Position numbers and translations under genes: made by a program
In this document: positions 53,054 through 61,285 of the stretch, piece by piece
Numbering within the stretch: the stretch's first letter is position 1
How the letters are laid out: every line of letters starts with the position of its first letter
Notes under the pieces: model-generated
Databases searched by the model: none
Told to the model about the DNA's origin: nothing
The model's input: only the letters and a program-made list of their open reading frames with translations
Assembly (NCBI GenBank): GCA_001314545.1
Contig: LIHN01000022.1
Coordinates: forward strand, 1 to 64,000
Reading direction: 5' to 3'
From: Bacteroidetes bacterium HLUCCA01
Lineage (GTDB): Bacteria > Bacteroidota > Rhodothermia > Balneolales > HLUCCA01
DNA: 64,000 nucleotides

Positions 53054-54517
53054 TCAGCGCATGGTAAATCTCCGGGCCACAGCCCGGCGCAGCGGAGCGC
53101 TCATGAGGAGTTTTACCGCGGCACCCAGCAGGTGGTGGTGTCGACCCGGGAGCCCCATGGTTGTATTGAAATGGGCTCTCCTGCCGTATTTGCGTGCCGC
53201 ACTACGACCGAGGTGTTGGTAGGTTTGCAGCGACGCCTCCCGAAGCAACGCACCCGTATCCGTTTTTACCGCAAGATCGGCCAGCGACCGGATCATACCC
53301 CATTCAAAATTCATCCCCTGTCCGCCAATCGGGCTGATAACATGAGCGGCATCACCGATGAGCACCACCCGTCCGTGATACAGCGAAGTAGCCGTGTACC
53401 GGTGTGCCCTGAACTCGCTGTACATCTGTGCCAGGCCCGGTTCCAGCGTGTATCCGGTTCTGTGCCCGATAGTCCGGCAAAGTGCGGCGATGGCCGCCTC
53501 CTTGCCCGGATGCTCCAGGCCGGGTTTGGCGGTACCCGCCTCCCGCCCGATACCGGTGGTACCCGCCTCCCGCCCGATACCGGTGGTATCAGGCACGCGC
53601 ATCGAGTCCGCTGAAGCGCCGCTTTCAGGCCCTGTAGCGTGCAATTGGTGCCAGCGTCCGTTGCGGTCGTTATCATCACGTACCCTGGCGCCGGGTTTCA
53701 GATTGATGACCCAGCGGCGCAGGTTGCCGGGCAGGGGAAAGGACTCCACCAGTCCATCCGGGGTTAAATAGATTACGGCCTCCGCACCAAACGGGGTGTT
53801 ATCCGGAAAGTCGCCCATGCAAAAGGGGTATGGGTAGGTGAAACCCGACCATTCAACGGGTATCATGCCACGCAGCCCGGAATACATCCCGTCCGCAGCC
53901 AGCAGGTACCGCGCATTGAAAACCCGCGAAGAACCGCTATCTCCGCAACGGGTTTCAACCGAAATTCCATCGACCTGTTCACGGAATCCGATGACGGTCT
54001 GCCGCCTGAGAACGAGGTCTTCAGGCAGATTGGCTTCCAGCAGGGCTTCGGTGCGATGTTGAGGCAGCGTCAAAATGAGATCGGTTCCCACACCGGAGCC
54101 CAGTTCAAGCCGGTACGACCGACCCGCCCGCATCGTTTTCCCACCATCGGGCTGCTCCCTGTTGAAATCGCCATCTTCAACTGAGCGATGCTTCCCGGCC
54201 GCCTTGTTCCCATCCTTCGGTGGCTTACCGGTACACGGTGCTCCCCCGCGCATGACCATGGCACGGCCCGTGGTTACATGAATGCCTTCGCTGAGGAAAG
54301 ATTCTAGTAAGCCCAGCTCCCGGAGCAGCTCCAGAGATGGAGGGTGAATGCCGATAGAGCGGGAGTGGGTGGAAGGCTCGGCCCGGCGCTCCAGAACGCG
54401 TACACGAAACCCGTTCCGGATGAGTATGTTGGCTGCATAGAGTCCGGCTGCACCGGCCCCGGCAATCAGAAAATCGCAATCGACCGGCAATGGAGCTGCT
54501 TTCCGGGGTGTAGCCAT
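53054..54517 (-). CDS. FAD-dependent hydroxylase of the type III polyketide operon
   Basis: The 487-residue flavoprotein monooxygenase resembles PHBH/UbiH. It has GAGAAGLYAA (G20, G22, G25), the DG motif LAADGMYSGLRG (about 205-216) and GDAAHVISPIGGQGMNFEWGM (388-408). Two low-complexity insertions (about 95-132 and 285-340) interrupt the fold; the second contains an exact 27-bp tandem repeat (TTGIGREAG twice). It lies three bases after the methyltransferase gene. It probably hydroxylates the aromatic ring made by the type III PKS, as SrsC does for phenolic lipids in Streptomyces; the role is inferred from context. Confidence 0.82.
   Translation of the reverse strand: MATPRKAAPLPVDCDFLIAGAGAAGLYAANILIRNGFRVRVLERRAEPSTHSRSIGIHPPSLELLRELGLLESFLSEGIHVTTGRAMVMRGGAPCTGKPPKDGNKAAGKHRSVEDGDFNREQPDGGKTMRAGRSYRLELGSGVGTDLILTLPQHRTEALLEANLPEDLVLRRQTVIGFREQVDGISVETRCGDSGSSRVFNARYLLAADGMYSGLRGMIPVEWSGFTYPYPFCMGDFPDNTPFGAEAVIYLTPDGLVESFPLPGNLRRWVINLKPGARVRDDNDRNGRWHQLHATGPESGASADSMRVPDTTGIGREAGTTGIGREAGTAKPGLEHPGKEAAIAALCRTIGHRTGYTLEPGLAQMYSEFRAHRYTATSLYHGRVVLIGDAAHVISPIGGQGMNFEWGMIRSLADLAVKTDTGALLREASLQTYQHLGRSAARKYGRRAHFNTTMGLPGRHHHLLGAAVKLLMSAPLRRAVARRFTMR
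53531..53584. repeat. In-frame 27-bp tandem duplication in the FAD hydroxylase
   Basis: The unit beginning GGTACCCGCCTCCCGC occupies 53531-53557 and exactly again 53558-53584, with a partial third start GGTATC. It encodes TTGIGREAG twice within a low-complexity loop and keeps the reading frame. Confidence 0.95.
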
Positions 54518-54520
54518 ACT

Positions 54521-55249
54521 TCAGACGGTGTGGGGTTCGTAACGCACAACCTGCCTGAAGGGCCAGACCGGAATTACCTGCCAGGTACCTGCGGCCGTGC
54601 CACATCGTTGTGTGAGGTGCATGAGCTCTTCCGGGGTGTAGCTGCGACGGATGGAGCGCATGCCGTCAATGCTCAGAAAGCTGTACCAGCGCACAGGCAG
54701 CGTGGCCAGTCCGTACGCGGCCCAGGATACCGGACTTCGCCGGAGATCGTTCATCAGGGCCGCACCGCGTGTTACAGTTTCAATATCGTTGAAAAGGGCG
54801 AGGTTTTCTTCGTCGCTGAGATGGTGCATCAAATGATTGGAAATCACCAGATCAAAGTGCTTGCCCTGCAGGGCGAGATCGTGCAGGTAGCATTGTTCAA
54901 AGGCGGCATCAACCGGCAGGGGACGGGCCAGTACCATGGATGCTGCAACGGGGTTCGGGTCGATGCCGGTGATGTGCAGGCTGAAGCCGAGTCGTGCGGC
55001 GTGCTCACGCACCGTTACGGCATTGTCCAGCAATCCACACCCAATATCCAGCAGGGTGAGCGAGCGATTACCGCCGTTTCGTTCTGCAACACGAAGCAGC
55101 AGCTCCCGCGTGATAATTCGCTTCCAGGATGCCACCAGCCGGTTCACGGTGCCGAACTGCCGGTACGTGCGCTGCAGCCTGACCGGATCACAATCGGGAT
55201 CGTCCATGAGTTCACGCAGCAGGGTATTGCGGGTTCTGAAGTCAAGCAT
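54521..55249 (-). CDS. Class I SAM-dependent methyltransferase of the polyketide operon
   Basis: The 242-residue protein has motif I LTLLDIGCGLLDNAV (about 64-78), an acidic post-I residue in HITGIDPNP and motif IV FDLVISNHLMHHLSDEE. The C-terminal part (RWYSFLSIDGMRSIRRSYTPEELMHL) matches small-molecule methyltransferases. It lies nine bases after the type III PKS gene and three before the FAD hydroxylase, so it probably methylates the polyketide ring. Substrate and position are not known. Confidence 0.82.
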   Translation of the reverse strand: MLDFRTRNTLLRELMDDPDCDPVRLQRTYRQFGTVNRLVASWKRIITRELLLRVAERNGGNRSLTLLDIGCGLLDNAVTVREHAARLGFSLHITGIDPNPVAASMVLARPLPVDAAFEQCYLHDLALQGKHFDLVISNHLMHHLSDEENLALFNDIETVTRGAALMNDLRRSPVSWAAYGLATLPVRWYSFLSIDGMRSIRRSYTPEELMHLTQRCGTAAGTWQVIPVWPFRQVVRYEPHTV

Positions 55250-55258
55250 ACCGGTTCG

Positions 55259-56578
55259 TTACGGCAGGTAGGTCATCAGGCCGGTTTCAACGGTGAGTCC
55301 AGGACCGAAAGCCATGGCCAGTACCCGTTGTTCGCCGGCGTCACTTTCACGCAGCCGATCCATGACGTCTCGCAGTACAAATAACACGGTTGCACTGCTC
55401 ATATTGCCGTAATCCCGTAAAATCTTCCGCGATGAAGCGACCTGGGTTTCGTTCAGGCCGAGGGCGTCCTGTACCTTATCTACAATGGCGCGACCACCCG
55501 GATGAACCGCCCAGATGGAAATGTCTTCGGGTGTGAGGCCGTATCCTTTCCAGACCGGAGCCAGCACGCTGTCCAGGTTCCCCTCAATGATGTCCGGTAT
55601 ATAGGAGGAGAGCACCATGTCGAAACCGTGATCTCCGATGGTCCACGCCATATCTTCGGCGCCGTTGGGGGTGACCAGAGCGTGGAGCTGGTCGACCTGC
55701 AGGGCGCCTTGCAGGGGCGGGGTGTCGCTGCCGGTGACCAGGGCGGCGGCACAGCCGTCGGCGAAGACTGTGGTGCTCAGCAGGGAATCGGTATCCGATT
55801 CAAATTTCAGGTGGAGGGTACACAGCTCCGCGGCTACAATCAGCACCACGGCAGAAGGGTCATTGCCCGTGATACTATCGGCCATACGCAGGGCCGGCAG
55901 CGCAGCGTAGCACCCCATAAATCCGATATGCAGGCGTTGGGTAGCCGGCGAGAGTCCCAGGGCGTTGACAATGTCAAGGTCGGGACCGGGCGCGTAGAAA
56001 CCGGTACACGATACAGTAATCACATGGGTGACCGATGCAGGCTGCAGGTCGGGTCGCTCCTCAAAGATGCCGCGGGCCGTGGCAATGAAGAGTTTGCGGG
56101 CTTCACGGGTATACAGGGCATTGCGCTCGCCGGTAGTGGGCACGCGCATGGTGCCGTCAGGCTGTATACGGAACAGCGGCTCATCGTCACCTACAAGCTG
56201 CTCGTCCGGAGGGGCGGATACCCCGCCGGCTACCGTTGTCGTGTCAAAGTTTCGATCACCCCGCGCGGTAGTCTGTCCGGTAGGGGTGGCAGGATGCTGC
56301 CCTGAAGCGCCGCTGGACTGGGCGTTGCCTGGTACAGTTCCGGTGTTCCCCTCTACGGCAGCGGGCGCTGCTCCGGCTCCATCACCGTCCGGCTCCCCGT
56401 GAAACTCCCGCAGTACGCTGTGCCGTTTTTCAATGCCCGATTGTGTGTAAATACGGTGCAGAATCATACTTGTCAGCCGGTCGCCGGGGAACTGGCGTTT
56501 CATGAACTCACGTACATACTGCTGATCATAATAATTTTCGGGAACGCGGGTAGAGATGTGCTGGATGTAGGCGGGCAT
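55259..56578 (-). CDS. Type III polyketide synthase
   Basis: The 439-residue chalcone/stilbene synthase-type enzyme builds polyketides from CoA starters and malonyl-CoA. The catalytic triad is visible: C223 in HIGFMGCYAALPA, H359 in WAVHPGGRAIVDKV and N392 in DYGNMSSATVLFVL. The CoA-loop AFGPGLTVETGL is near the C-terminus. A low-complexity insertion of about 75 residues (61-135, rich in G, A, P, T) falls between the conserved IEKRHSV and the later LFRIQPDG, making it longer than the usual 350-390. It leads the operon; products are probably alkylpyrones or alkylresorcinols. Confidence 0.9.
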   Translation of the reverse strand: MPAYIQHISTRVPENYYDQQYVREFMKRQFPGDRLTSMILHRIYTQSGIEKRHSVLREFHGEPDGDGAGAAPAAVEGNTGTVPGNAQSSGASGQHPATPTGQTTARGDRNFDTTTVAGGVSAPPDEQLVGDDEPLFRIQPDGTMRVPTTGERNALYTREARKLFIATARGIFEERPDLQPASVTHVITVSCTGFYAPGPDLDIVNALGLSPATQRLHIGFMGCYAALPALRMADSITGNDPSAVVLIVAAELCTLHLKFESDTDSLLSTTVFADGCAAALVTGSDTPPLQGALQVDQLHALVTPNGAEDMAWTIGDHGFDMVLSSYIPDIIEGNLDSVLAPVWKGYGLTPEDISIWAVHPGGRAIVDKVQDALGLNETQVASSRKILRDYGNMSSATVLFVLRDVMDRLRESDAGEQRVLAMAFGPGLTVETGLMTYLP

Positions 56579-56812
56579 GCTGGAGTTTGGCGTAATGAAC
56601 GGTTGATTTTAAACAGCAACGTACGGACTTCTGCACTACGTTCCCAACACCCCGATTCTCACCCGGCAGCAGCCGGCACGGTGCGCAGGATTTTCTGTGG
56701 CGCAGGGCGGTCATTCTCACGCACCTGTACCGCTGCCGGAAAGCCTTCATTGACGCAATACCCGTTGAATCCCCCTCGCATCTTCCGCACAATTATGCCT
56801 ATATTTGAGGCT

Positions 56813-57565
56813 ATGAAAATTGCGCTTATTTCCGATGTACACGGCAATCTGGTGGCACTCCAGGCCGTGCTCAAAAAGGCCGATGCCCTCAGCCCGGATG
56901 CCATTGTGTGCATGGGCGACCTGGTAGGGTATGGTCCGCAGCCGAACGAGGTAATTGACATCATCCGCCAGCGGAATATCCCGTGCGTGGAGGGGAACCA
57001 CGATGCAGCCATCACCGGCAGAATGCCCCTGGGTTTTTTCCGTGAGCCGAACCAAACGCTGCTGAAATGGACCATGGATCATCTGACCGAAGAAAATACC
57101 CGCTATCTCAAGGGGTTGCCGCTGACCTGGACCTCCGCCGGACTGCGCGATGCCGGTTATCCGGGTTTTGAGGGGGTTGACGACCACCTGTTTATGATCG
57201 TGCATGCCTCGCCCGACCGACCGGAGCGATGGAGCTACCTGAATTCGGCCGTGCTGTGCAGAAAAGCTCTGGAGCACATTCCGCACACCTTTTGCTTTGT
57301 AGGGCACACGCACATTCCCGGCGTGGTAGCCAATGAACTGGGTGTATTTGGCATGGAGCCGGGTTTCCGTTATGTTGTGAATCCCGGAGCCGTAGGGCAG
57401 TCGCGCGATTCCGATCAGCGCGCCAGCTTTATCCTGCTGGATACCGATGCTTTTACCTTTACCATCCATCGGGTAGATTACACCATCGACCGTACCCTGG
57501 CCGCATTTGACGCGCAGGGCTTTGACATGAGCACGCGAAAGCGGCTTCTGCACGTTAACATCTGA
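56813..57565 (+). CDS. Calcineurin-like metallophosphoesterase
   Basis: The 250-residue protein from the ATG at 56813 carries the phosphoesterase metal motifs in order: SDVHGN (8-13), GDLVGYGPQPNEV, GNHD, and GHTHIPG, ending with NPGAVGQSRD. These assign it to the YfcE/serine-threonine phosphatase-like branch. The open frame extends upstream to 56399, but conservation begins at 56813. TATATTTG sits just before the start (56800-56807). It is divergent from the polyketide operon. The substrate is unknown. Confidence 0.85.
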   Translation: MKIALISDVHGNLVALQAVLKKADALSPDAIVCMGDLVGYGPQPNEVIDIIRQRNIPCVEGNHDAAITGRMPLGFFREPNQTLLKWTMDHLTEENTRYLKGLPLTWTSAGLRDAGYPGFEGVDDHLFMIVHASPDRPERWSYLNSAVLCRKALEHIPHTFCFVGHTHIPGVVANELGVFGMEPGFRYVVNPGAVGQSRDSDQRASFILLDTDAFTFTIHRVDYTIDRTLAAFDAQGFDMSTRKRLLHVNI

Positions 57566-57626
57566 GTCGGACGGGTTCCGCTGGTACCTGTCCGGGTTTC
57601 TCCCTGCAACCCTAGATTACATTATC

Positions 57627-58067
57627 ATGCACATCCTGGTTCTGAACGGTCCCAACCTGAATATGCTGGAGCACCGAGACCCTGCCCGGTATGGACATAC
57701 CTCCCTGCCTGACATTGCCTCCATGCTGCATCGTGAATTTGATACTGTGACGACCGAATTTTTCCAGAGTAATCACGAAGGGGAGTTGGTTGAGCGAATC
57801 CATCAGGTTGTGCACGAGGGAGGCGTTGACGGAATGCTGGTCAATTTCGGCGGATTAACCCATACATCGGTGGTACTCCGCGATGCACTGGCGATGGTGA
57901 AGGTGCCGAAAGTGGAGGTGCACCTATCCAACATCCATGCCCGGGAGCCGTTTCGTCACGCTTCGCTGACCGGTGGCGTGTGCGATGGCATCATTGCCGG
58001 TTTTTCGGCGAACAGCTACCGCTACGGAATGCAAGCCTTGCTGGACCTCATCAACGGGCGATCCTGA
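57627..58067 (+). CDS. aroQ: Type II 3-dehydroquinate dehydratase
   Basis: This enzyme is the third step of the shikimate pathway. The 146 residues fit the family. Motifs are ILVLNGPNLNMLEHRDPARYGHTSL (with the active Tyr region), FFQSNHEGELVERIHQ, LTHTSVVLRDAL and KVEVHLSNIHAREPFRHAS (catalytic His and Arg). The usual INPGA before the THTS motif reads VNFGG here, a small deviation. It lies 61 bases after the phosphoesterase gene. Confidence 0.94.
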   Translation: MHILVLNGPNLNMLEHRDPARYGHTSLPDIASMLHREFDTVTTEFFQSNHEGELVERIHQVVHEGGVDGMLVNFGGLTHTSVVLRDALAMVKVPKVEVHLSNIHAREPFRHASLTGGVCDGIIAGFSANSYRYGMQALLDLINGRS

Positions 58068-58192
58068 TATGTGTCGGCTGACCGATGGCGGCACCAGGAT
58101 TGAAGCACCCTCGTTTCATCGGTGCGGCGAGGGTCAACCTGCGCTGCTCCCAAACCCGGCCTTTCAAACGGTAACCTGATAACCCACAGTCT

Positions 58193-59662
58193 GTGTCCCG
58201 GCTAAAAGAACTTTTTTCGGATACCGCGATTTACGGACTGAGCAGTGTGGTAGCCCGGTTTCTGGGATATCTGCTGGTGCCGTTTTACACCTCCTACTTT
58301 CTGCCGGGCGAGTACGGTATCATCGGACTTATTTATTCGGGAATCGGGTTTCTGAACGTGTTGTTCACCTTCGGGATGGAGTCGTCCTATATTCGCTACG
58401 CCACCGAGCGGAAAGGCTCGGAGGATGTATTCCGCACCCTGCAGTCGGCCATCCTGCTGGTGGGTACCCTGCTGGCGGTACTCATGATGCTGGGATCGGA
58501 AGCATTGCAGCCGCTGATGAGCCTGACCCGTCCCGATGCCGATACCCTGTACCTGCTGCTGATCGGCATTCTGTGGTTTGACGCGCTGAGTGTGGTTCCC
58601 TTCGCCGAACTCCGGCTCATTCGCAAAGCCTGGCTGTATGCCGGGGTCCGGCTGGCGAATGTCATCGTGAATTTATCGTTGAATTTCTGGCTGGTTGCAG
58701 GACTTGGCTGGGGGATTGAGGCCGTACTGTGGAGTAATATTGTTGCTTCAGTGCTTACCACCCTGGTCCTGGGAGTGCTCACCCGCAAGCAGTTATCCGG
58801 CCGCTTTGATACGTCTCTGCTGAAAACAGCGCTGCTGTTCGGACTGCCCTACGTGCCCAACGGTCTCGGGTATGCGGTCAACGAATTCCTCGACCGATTC
58901 TACCTGAATGCCATGAATCCGGACGATATCCAGCGTATCTATCAGACCGATTATACGGCCGAAGACATAACCGGTATTTATAATGCCACGTACAAACTGG
59001 CCATATTTATGACGCTGGGTGTACAGATGTTCCGCATGGCCTGGCAACCTTTTTTCATGAAATACGCGGCGGCTCAGGACAACCGAACCCTGTTTGCCGG
59101 GGTGTTCGACTGGTTCAATGTGATTGCCGGGGCCATTTTTCTGAGTATCGGGCTTTTCGCGGCGGAAATCGCCGGTTTCGCTATTCCCTTCACCGGCGGA
59201 GCCACCCTCATCGATAGCCGGTACTGGGACGGACTGCCCATTGTGCCCTTCCTGCTGGCAGCCTACTGGTTTCAGGGATGGTTTGTGAACTTCTCGGCCG
59301 GGATATTCATCAAAGACCAGACCTCCAAACTGCCGGCCATCACCCTGATTGGGGCAAGCATTACGATCCTGGCCAATATCTGGATGGTACCTGCCTTCGG
59401 GATGACCGGTCCGGCCATGGTCAAAATTCTGGCCTACGCAACAATGAGTCTGCTGCTGCTGCATTACGCCCGACGCGCCATGCCGGTCGATTATCGCGTG
59501 GGTACGGCCCTGGTCATGATGGGCGTTGCGGGGCTGCTGGTGTGGCTGGGCACGGGATCGCCCCTGGAATGGATGCACGGCGCGGGCGTCCGGACATTGT
59601 TACTCAGTTGTGGATTACTTTTTGTATTTTTCTTCGGAAAGCCGCGTAAAGGACTCGGATAG
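58193..59662 (+). CDS. Wzx-type polysaccharide flippase
   Basis: The 489-residue membrane protein starts with GTG at 58193 (MSRLKELFSDTAIYGLSSVVARFLGYLLVPFYT). That start and 12-14 hydrophobic helices identify the MOP/PST exporter superfamily, which flips lipid-linked sugar units. Motifs such as FLPGEYGIIGLIYSG and FGLPYVPNGLGYAVNEFLDRF are typical. No glycosyltransferase or polymerase is adjacent, so its cargo is unknown. Confidence 0.86.
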   Translation: MSRLKELFSDTAIYGLSSVVARFLGYLLVPFYTSYFLPGEYGIIGLIYSGIGFLNVLFTFGMESSYIRYATERKGSEDVFRTLQSAILLVGTLLAVLMMLGSEALQPLMSLTRPDADTLYLLLIGILWFDALSVVPFAELRLIRKAWLYAGVRLANVIVNLSLNFWLVAGLGWGIEAVLWSNIVASVLTTLVLGVLTRKQLSGRFDTSLLKTALLFGLPYVPNGLGYAVNEFLDRFYLNAMNPDDIQRIYQTDYTAEDITGIYNATYKLAIFMTLGVQMFRMAWQPFFMKYAAAQDNRTLFAGVFDWFNVIAGAIFLSIGLFAAEIAGFAIPFTGGATLIDSRYWDGLPIVPFLLAAYWFQGWFVNFSAGIFIKDQTSKLPAITLIGASITILANIWMVPAFGMTGPAMVKILAYATMSLLLLHYARRAMPVDYRVGTALVMMGVAGLLVWLGTGSPLEWMHGAGVRTLLLSCGLLFVFFFGKPRKGLG

Positions 59663-59723
59663 TTAGTTGGGTCCCGACGGCGATATCGAGGAATCTTATA
59701 TTATTATTTTTAAAGAAAGTACG

Positions 59724-60542
59724 ATGAGCACATCCCATCAGCGCGTCAGTGTATTTGTGGACGCGGTCAATGTAACACTCAACGGCGGCTTCGGGCTTCG
59801 CTATGATATTCTCCGGAAATTTGCATCACGGGGCGGATGTGCTCCCTGCCGGCTGAATGTGTACCTGGCTGTGGACCGTGATCGCATGCGTGAAGATGCA
59901 GCCTACAAGCAAAAAACAGCCCGCTTTTCCGAGGTCATGCGTGATTTTGAATACAAAGTCATTGAGAAAAACCTCCAAAAATACACCGACCCGGAAACCG
60001 AGTCGGTGGTGACAAAAAACACCGTTGATATTGACATGACGGTAGATATGCTCACCCAGACCGTCGGGTGCGACCGCATCGTACTGCTCAGCAGTGACGG
60101 CGGACTGGTTCCGGTAGTGCAGGCACTTCAGGCCCGTGGTCAACGCGTGGAATTGATTGGATTTGATAATGTTGCCCAGGCGCTGAAGCGCGAGGTGGAT
60201 CTGTTTATCTCGGGCTACAGTATTCCGGGCTTGCTGCCCATCAAGTCGCCCTACGAGTGGGGAACGGTCGGCTCACGGGTTCGTGGGATGTGTTACGATT
60301 TCTCGCACAGTGACGGCTACGGCTTCATGCGCTATCTCAACAAAATTGAGGACCGGCTCTGGATTACCGACTCACGGGCTGATGAATCGCCTTTCCGCAC
60401 GGTTTTTGCCCATGTATCGCAGTTCGAGGCCGACTTTGACACCAGTTTTCTGCCGAGCAGAGACCTGATTTTTGAATTTACCCTGATCAAGAATGACAAG
60501 GGGCTGGTGGCTGAGGAAGTGGTCCTGATATCAGCGCCCTGA
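59724..60542 (+). CDS. NYN nuclease-like domain fused to a cold-shock-like domain
   Basis: The 272-residue protein from the ATG at 59724 (MSTSHQRVSVFVDAVN) has an N-terminal NYN/PIN-like fold. Its acidic residues are in FVDAVN (D13, N16), KNTVDIDMTVDML (D102, D104, D108) and LLSSDGGLVPVV (D125), the pattern of LabA/NYN ribonucleases. The C-terminal part (about 186-270) reads like an S1/cold-shock OB fold: HSDGYGFMRYL, VFAHVSQF, LIFEFTLIKNDKGLVAEEVV. The combination suggests an RNA-binding nuclease, an inference from domains. An in-frame start at 59667 exists but lacks support; AAAGAAAG precedes the chosen ATG. Confidence 0.78.
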   Translation: MSTSHQRVSVFVDAVNVTLNGGFGLRYDILRKFASRGGCAPCRLNVYLAVDRDRMREDAAYKQKTARFSEVMRDFEYKVIEKNLQKYTDPETESVVTKNTVDIDMTVDMLTQTVGCDRIVLLSSDGGLVPVVQALQARGQRVELIGFDNVAQALKREVDLFISGYSIPGLLPIKSPYEWGTVGSRVRGMCYDFSHSDGYGFMRYLNKIEDRLWITDSRADESPFRTVFAHVSQFEADFDTSFLPSRDLIFEFTLIKNDKGLVAEEVVLISAP

Positions 60543-60674
60543 CCCCGGAATGGTGAACCGCCGCCGATTAGTAGAATTTGGGAAGCGACCGCAGGTTCGC
60601 AGCGGCACGGGCGGCAACGGCCCAGCGGTAGTAATGAGAACCGGCCTGTGAGAAGGATATTTTGCCCAATAAAA

Positions 60675-60702
60675 AACCCCGATATCTTGTAATACCGGGG
60701 TT
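60675..60702 (-). terminator. Terminator of secG
   Basis: AACCCCG (60675-60681) pairs with CGGGGTT (60696-60702) around a 14-base loop. On the minus strand the stem is followed by T6, 40 bases after the secG stop. Confidence 0.75.
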
Positions 60703-60740
60703 AAACTGTTTGCTGCTGCCTGTGAGTCCGTGTTACCGGA

Positions 60741-61097
60741 TTAATTTTCGTTTTCGGCAGGCTGCTGTGGAATTGCAGCCGGTGACTCGGTTGACTGCTG
60801 GAAGTCGTTACTGGCCGGCATTTCCAAACCACGCTGCTGAACCGCTGATTGCGTTCCTGTAGAGCGGTCGATGAAGAAGTTGGCAACCAGACACAGCACC
60901 AGAAATGCACCGCCCATAGCAGAGGTCGCCTTCGACAGAAAATCTGCAGTACGTCGTTGTCCCACCATTCCGGTGGCACCCGCTGCGTTACCGGCCAGAC
61001 CGCCGGAAAGCCCGGAACCCTGCCCGCTCTGCATCAGAATGGCGATGGTCATGAAAATCGCAATTAACGTAATCAGAATAACGATGAACGTGTACAT
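60741..61097 (-). CDS. secG: Preprotein translocase subunit SecG
   Basis: SecG is the small third subunit of the SecYEG channel. The 118 residues show a first helix (FIVILITLIAIFMTIAILMQSG), the conserved cytosolic loop QSGQGSGLSGGLAGNAAGATGMVGQRRTADFLSKAT, and a second helix (GGAFLVLCLVANFFI). A polar Q/P/E-rich tail (about 85-118) is common in this phylum. It is flanked by its own promoter and terminator. Confidence 0.95.
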   Translation of the reverse strand: MYTFIVILITLIAIFMTIAILMQSGQGSGLSGGLAGNAAGATGMVGQRRTADFLSKATSAMGGAFLVLCLVANFFIDRSTGTQSAVQQRGLEMPASNDFQQSTESPAAIPQQPAENEN

Positions 61098-61130
61098 AGT
61101 ATCAAAAAGTCGGTTTTAGTTACAAGTTGG

Positions 61131-61161
61131 TAAAGATAGATACTAATCCTTTTCTTAGCAA
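61131..61161 (-). promoter_or_regulatory. Promoter of secG
   Basis: On the minus strand TTGC (61161-61158), 19 bases, then TATCTTTA (61138-61131) fits the Bacteroidota consensus. The predicted leader before the secG ATG at 61097 is about 27 bases. Confidence 0.5.
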
Positions 61162-61220
61162 TTGATTTCTTGCCCTGCAGCCATCCCCTCGGCAATCGAT
61201 GCGATAGGCCTAAAAAAGAT

Positions 61221-61251
61221 ATTGAATTACCGGTAACTCGCGTTATTATTC
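61221..61251 (+). promoter_or_regulatory. Candidate promoter of the lipoprotein gene at 61286
   Basis: ATTG (61221-61224), 19 bases, then TATTATTC (61244-61251) is a partial match to the same consensus and lies 35 bases before the ATG. Confidence 0.3.
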
Positions 61252-61285
61252 CATCGAACCACCGTCTCACCTTATCTGAAACGCT

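Noticed and set aside
56800-56807. TATATTTG as the promoter of the phosphoesterase gene
   Set aside because: It ends five bases before the ATG and has no TTTG at the right distance, so it would require a leaderless transcript.
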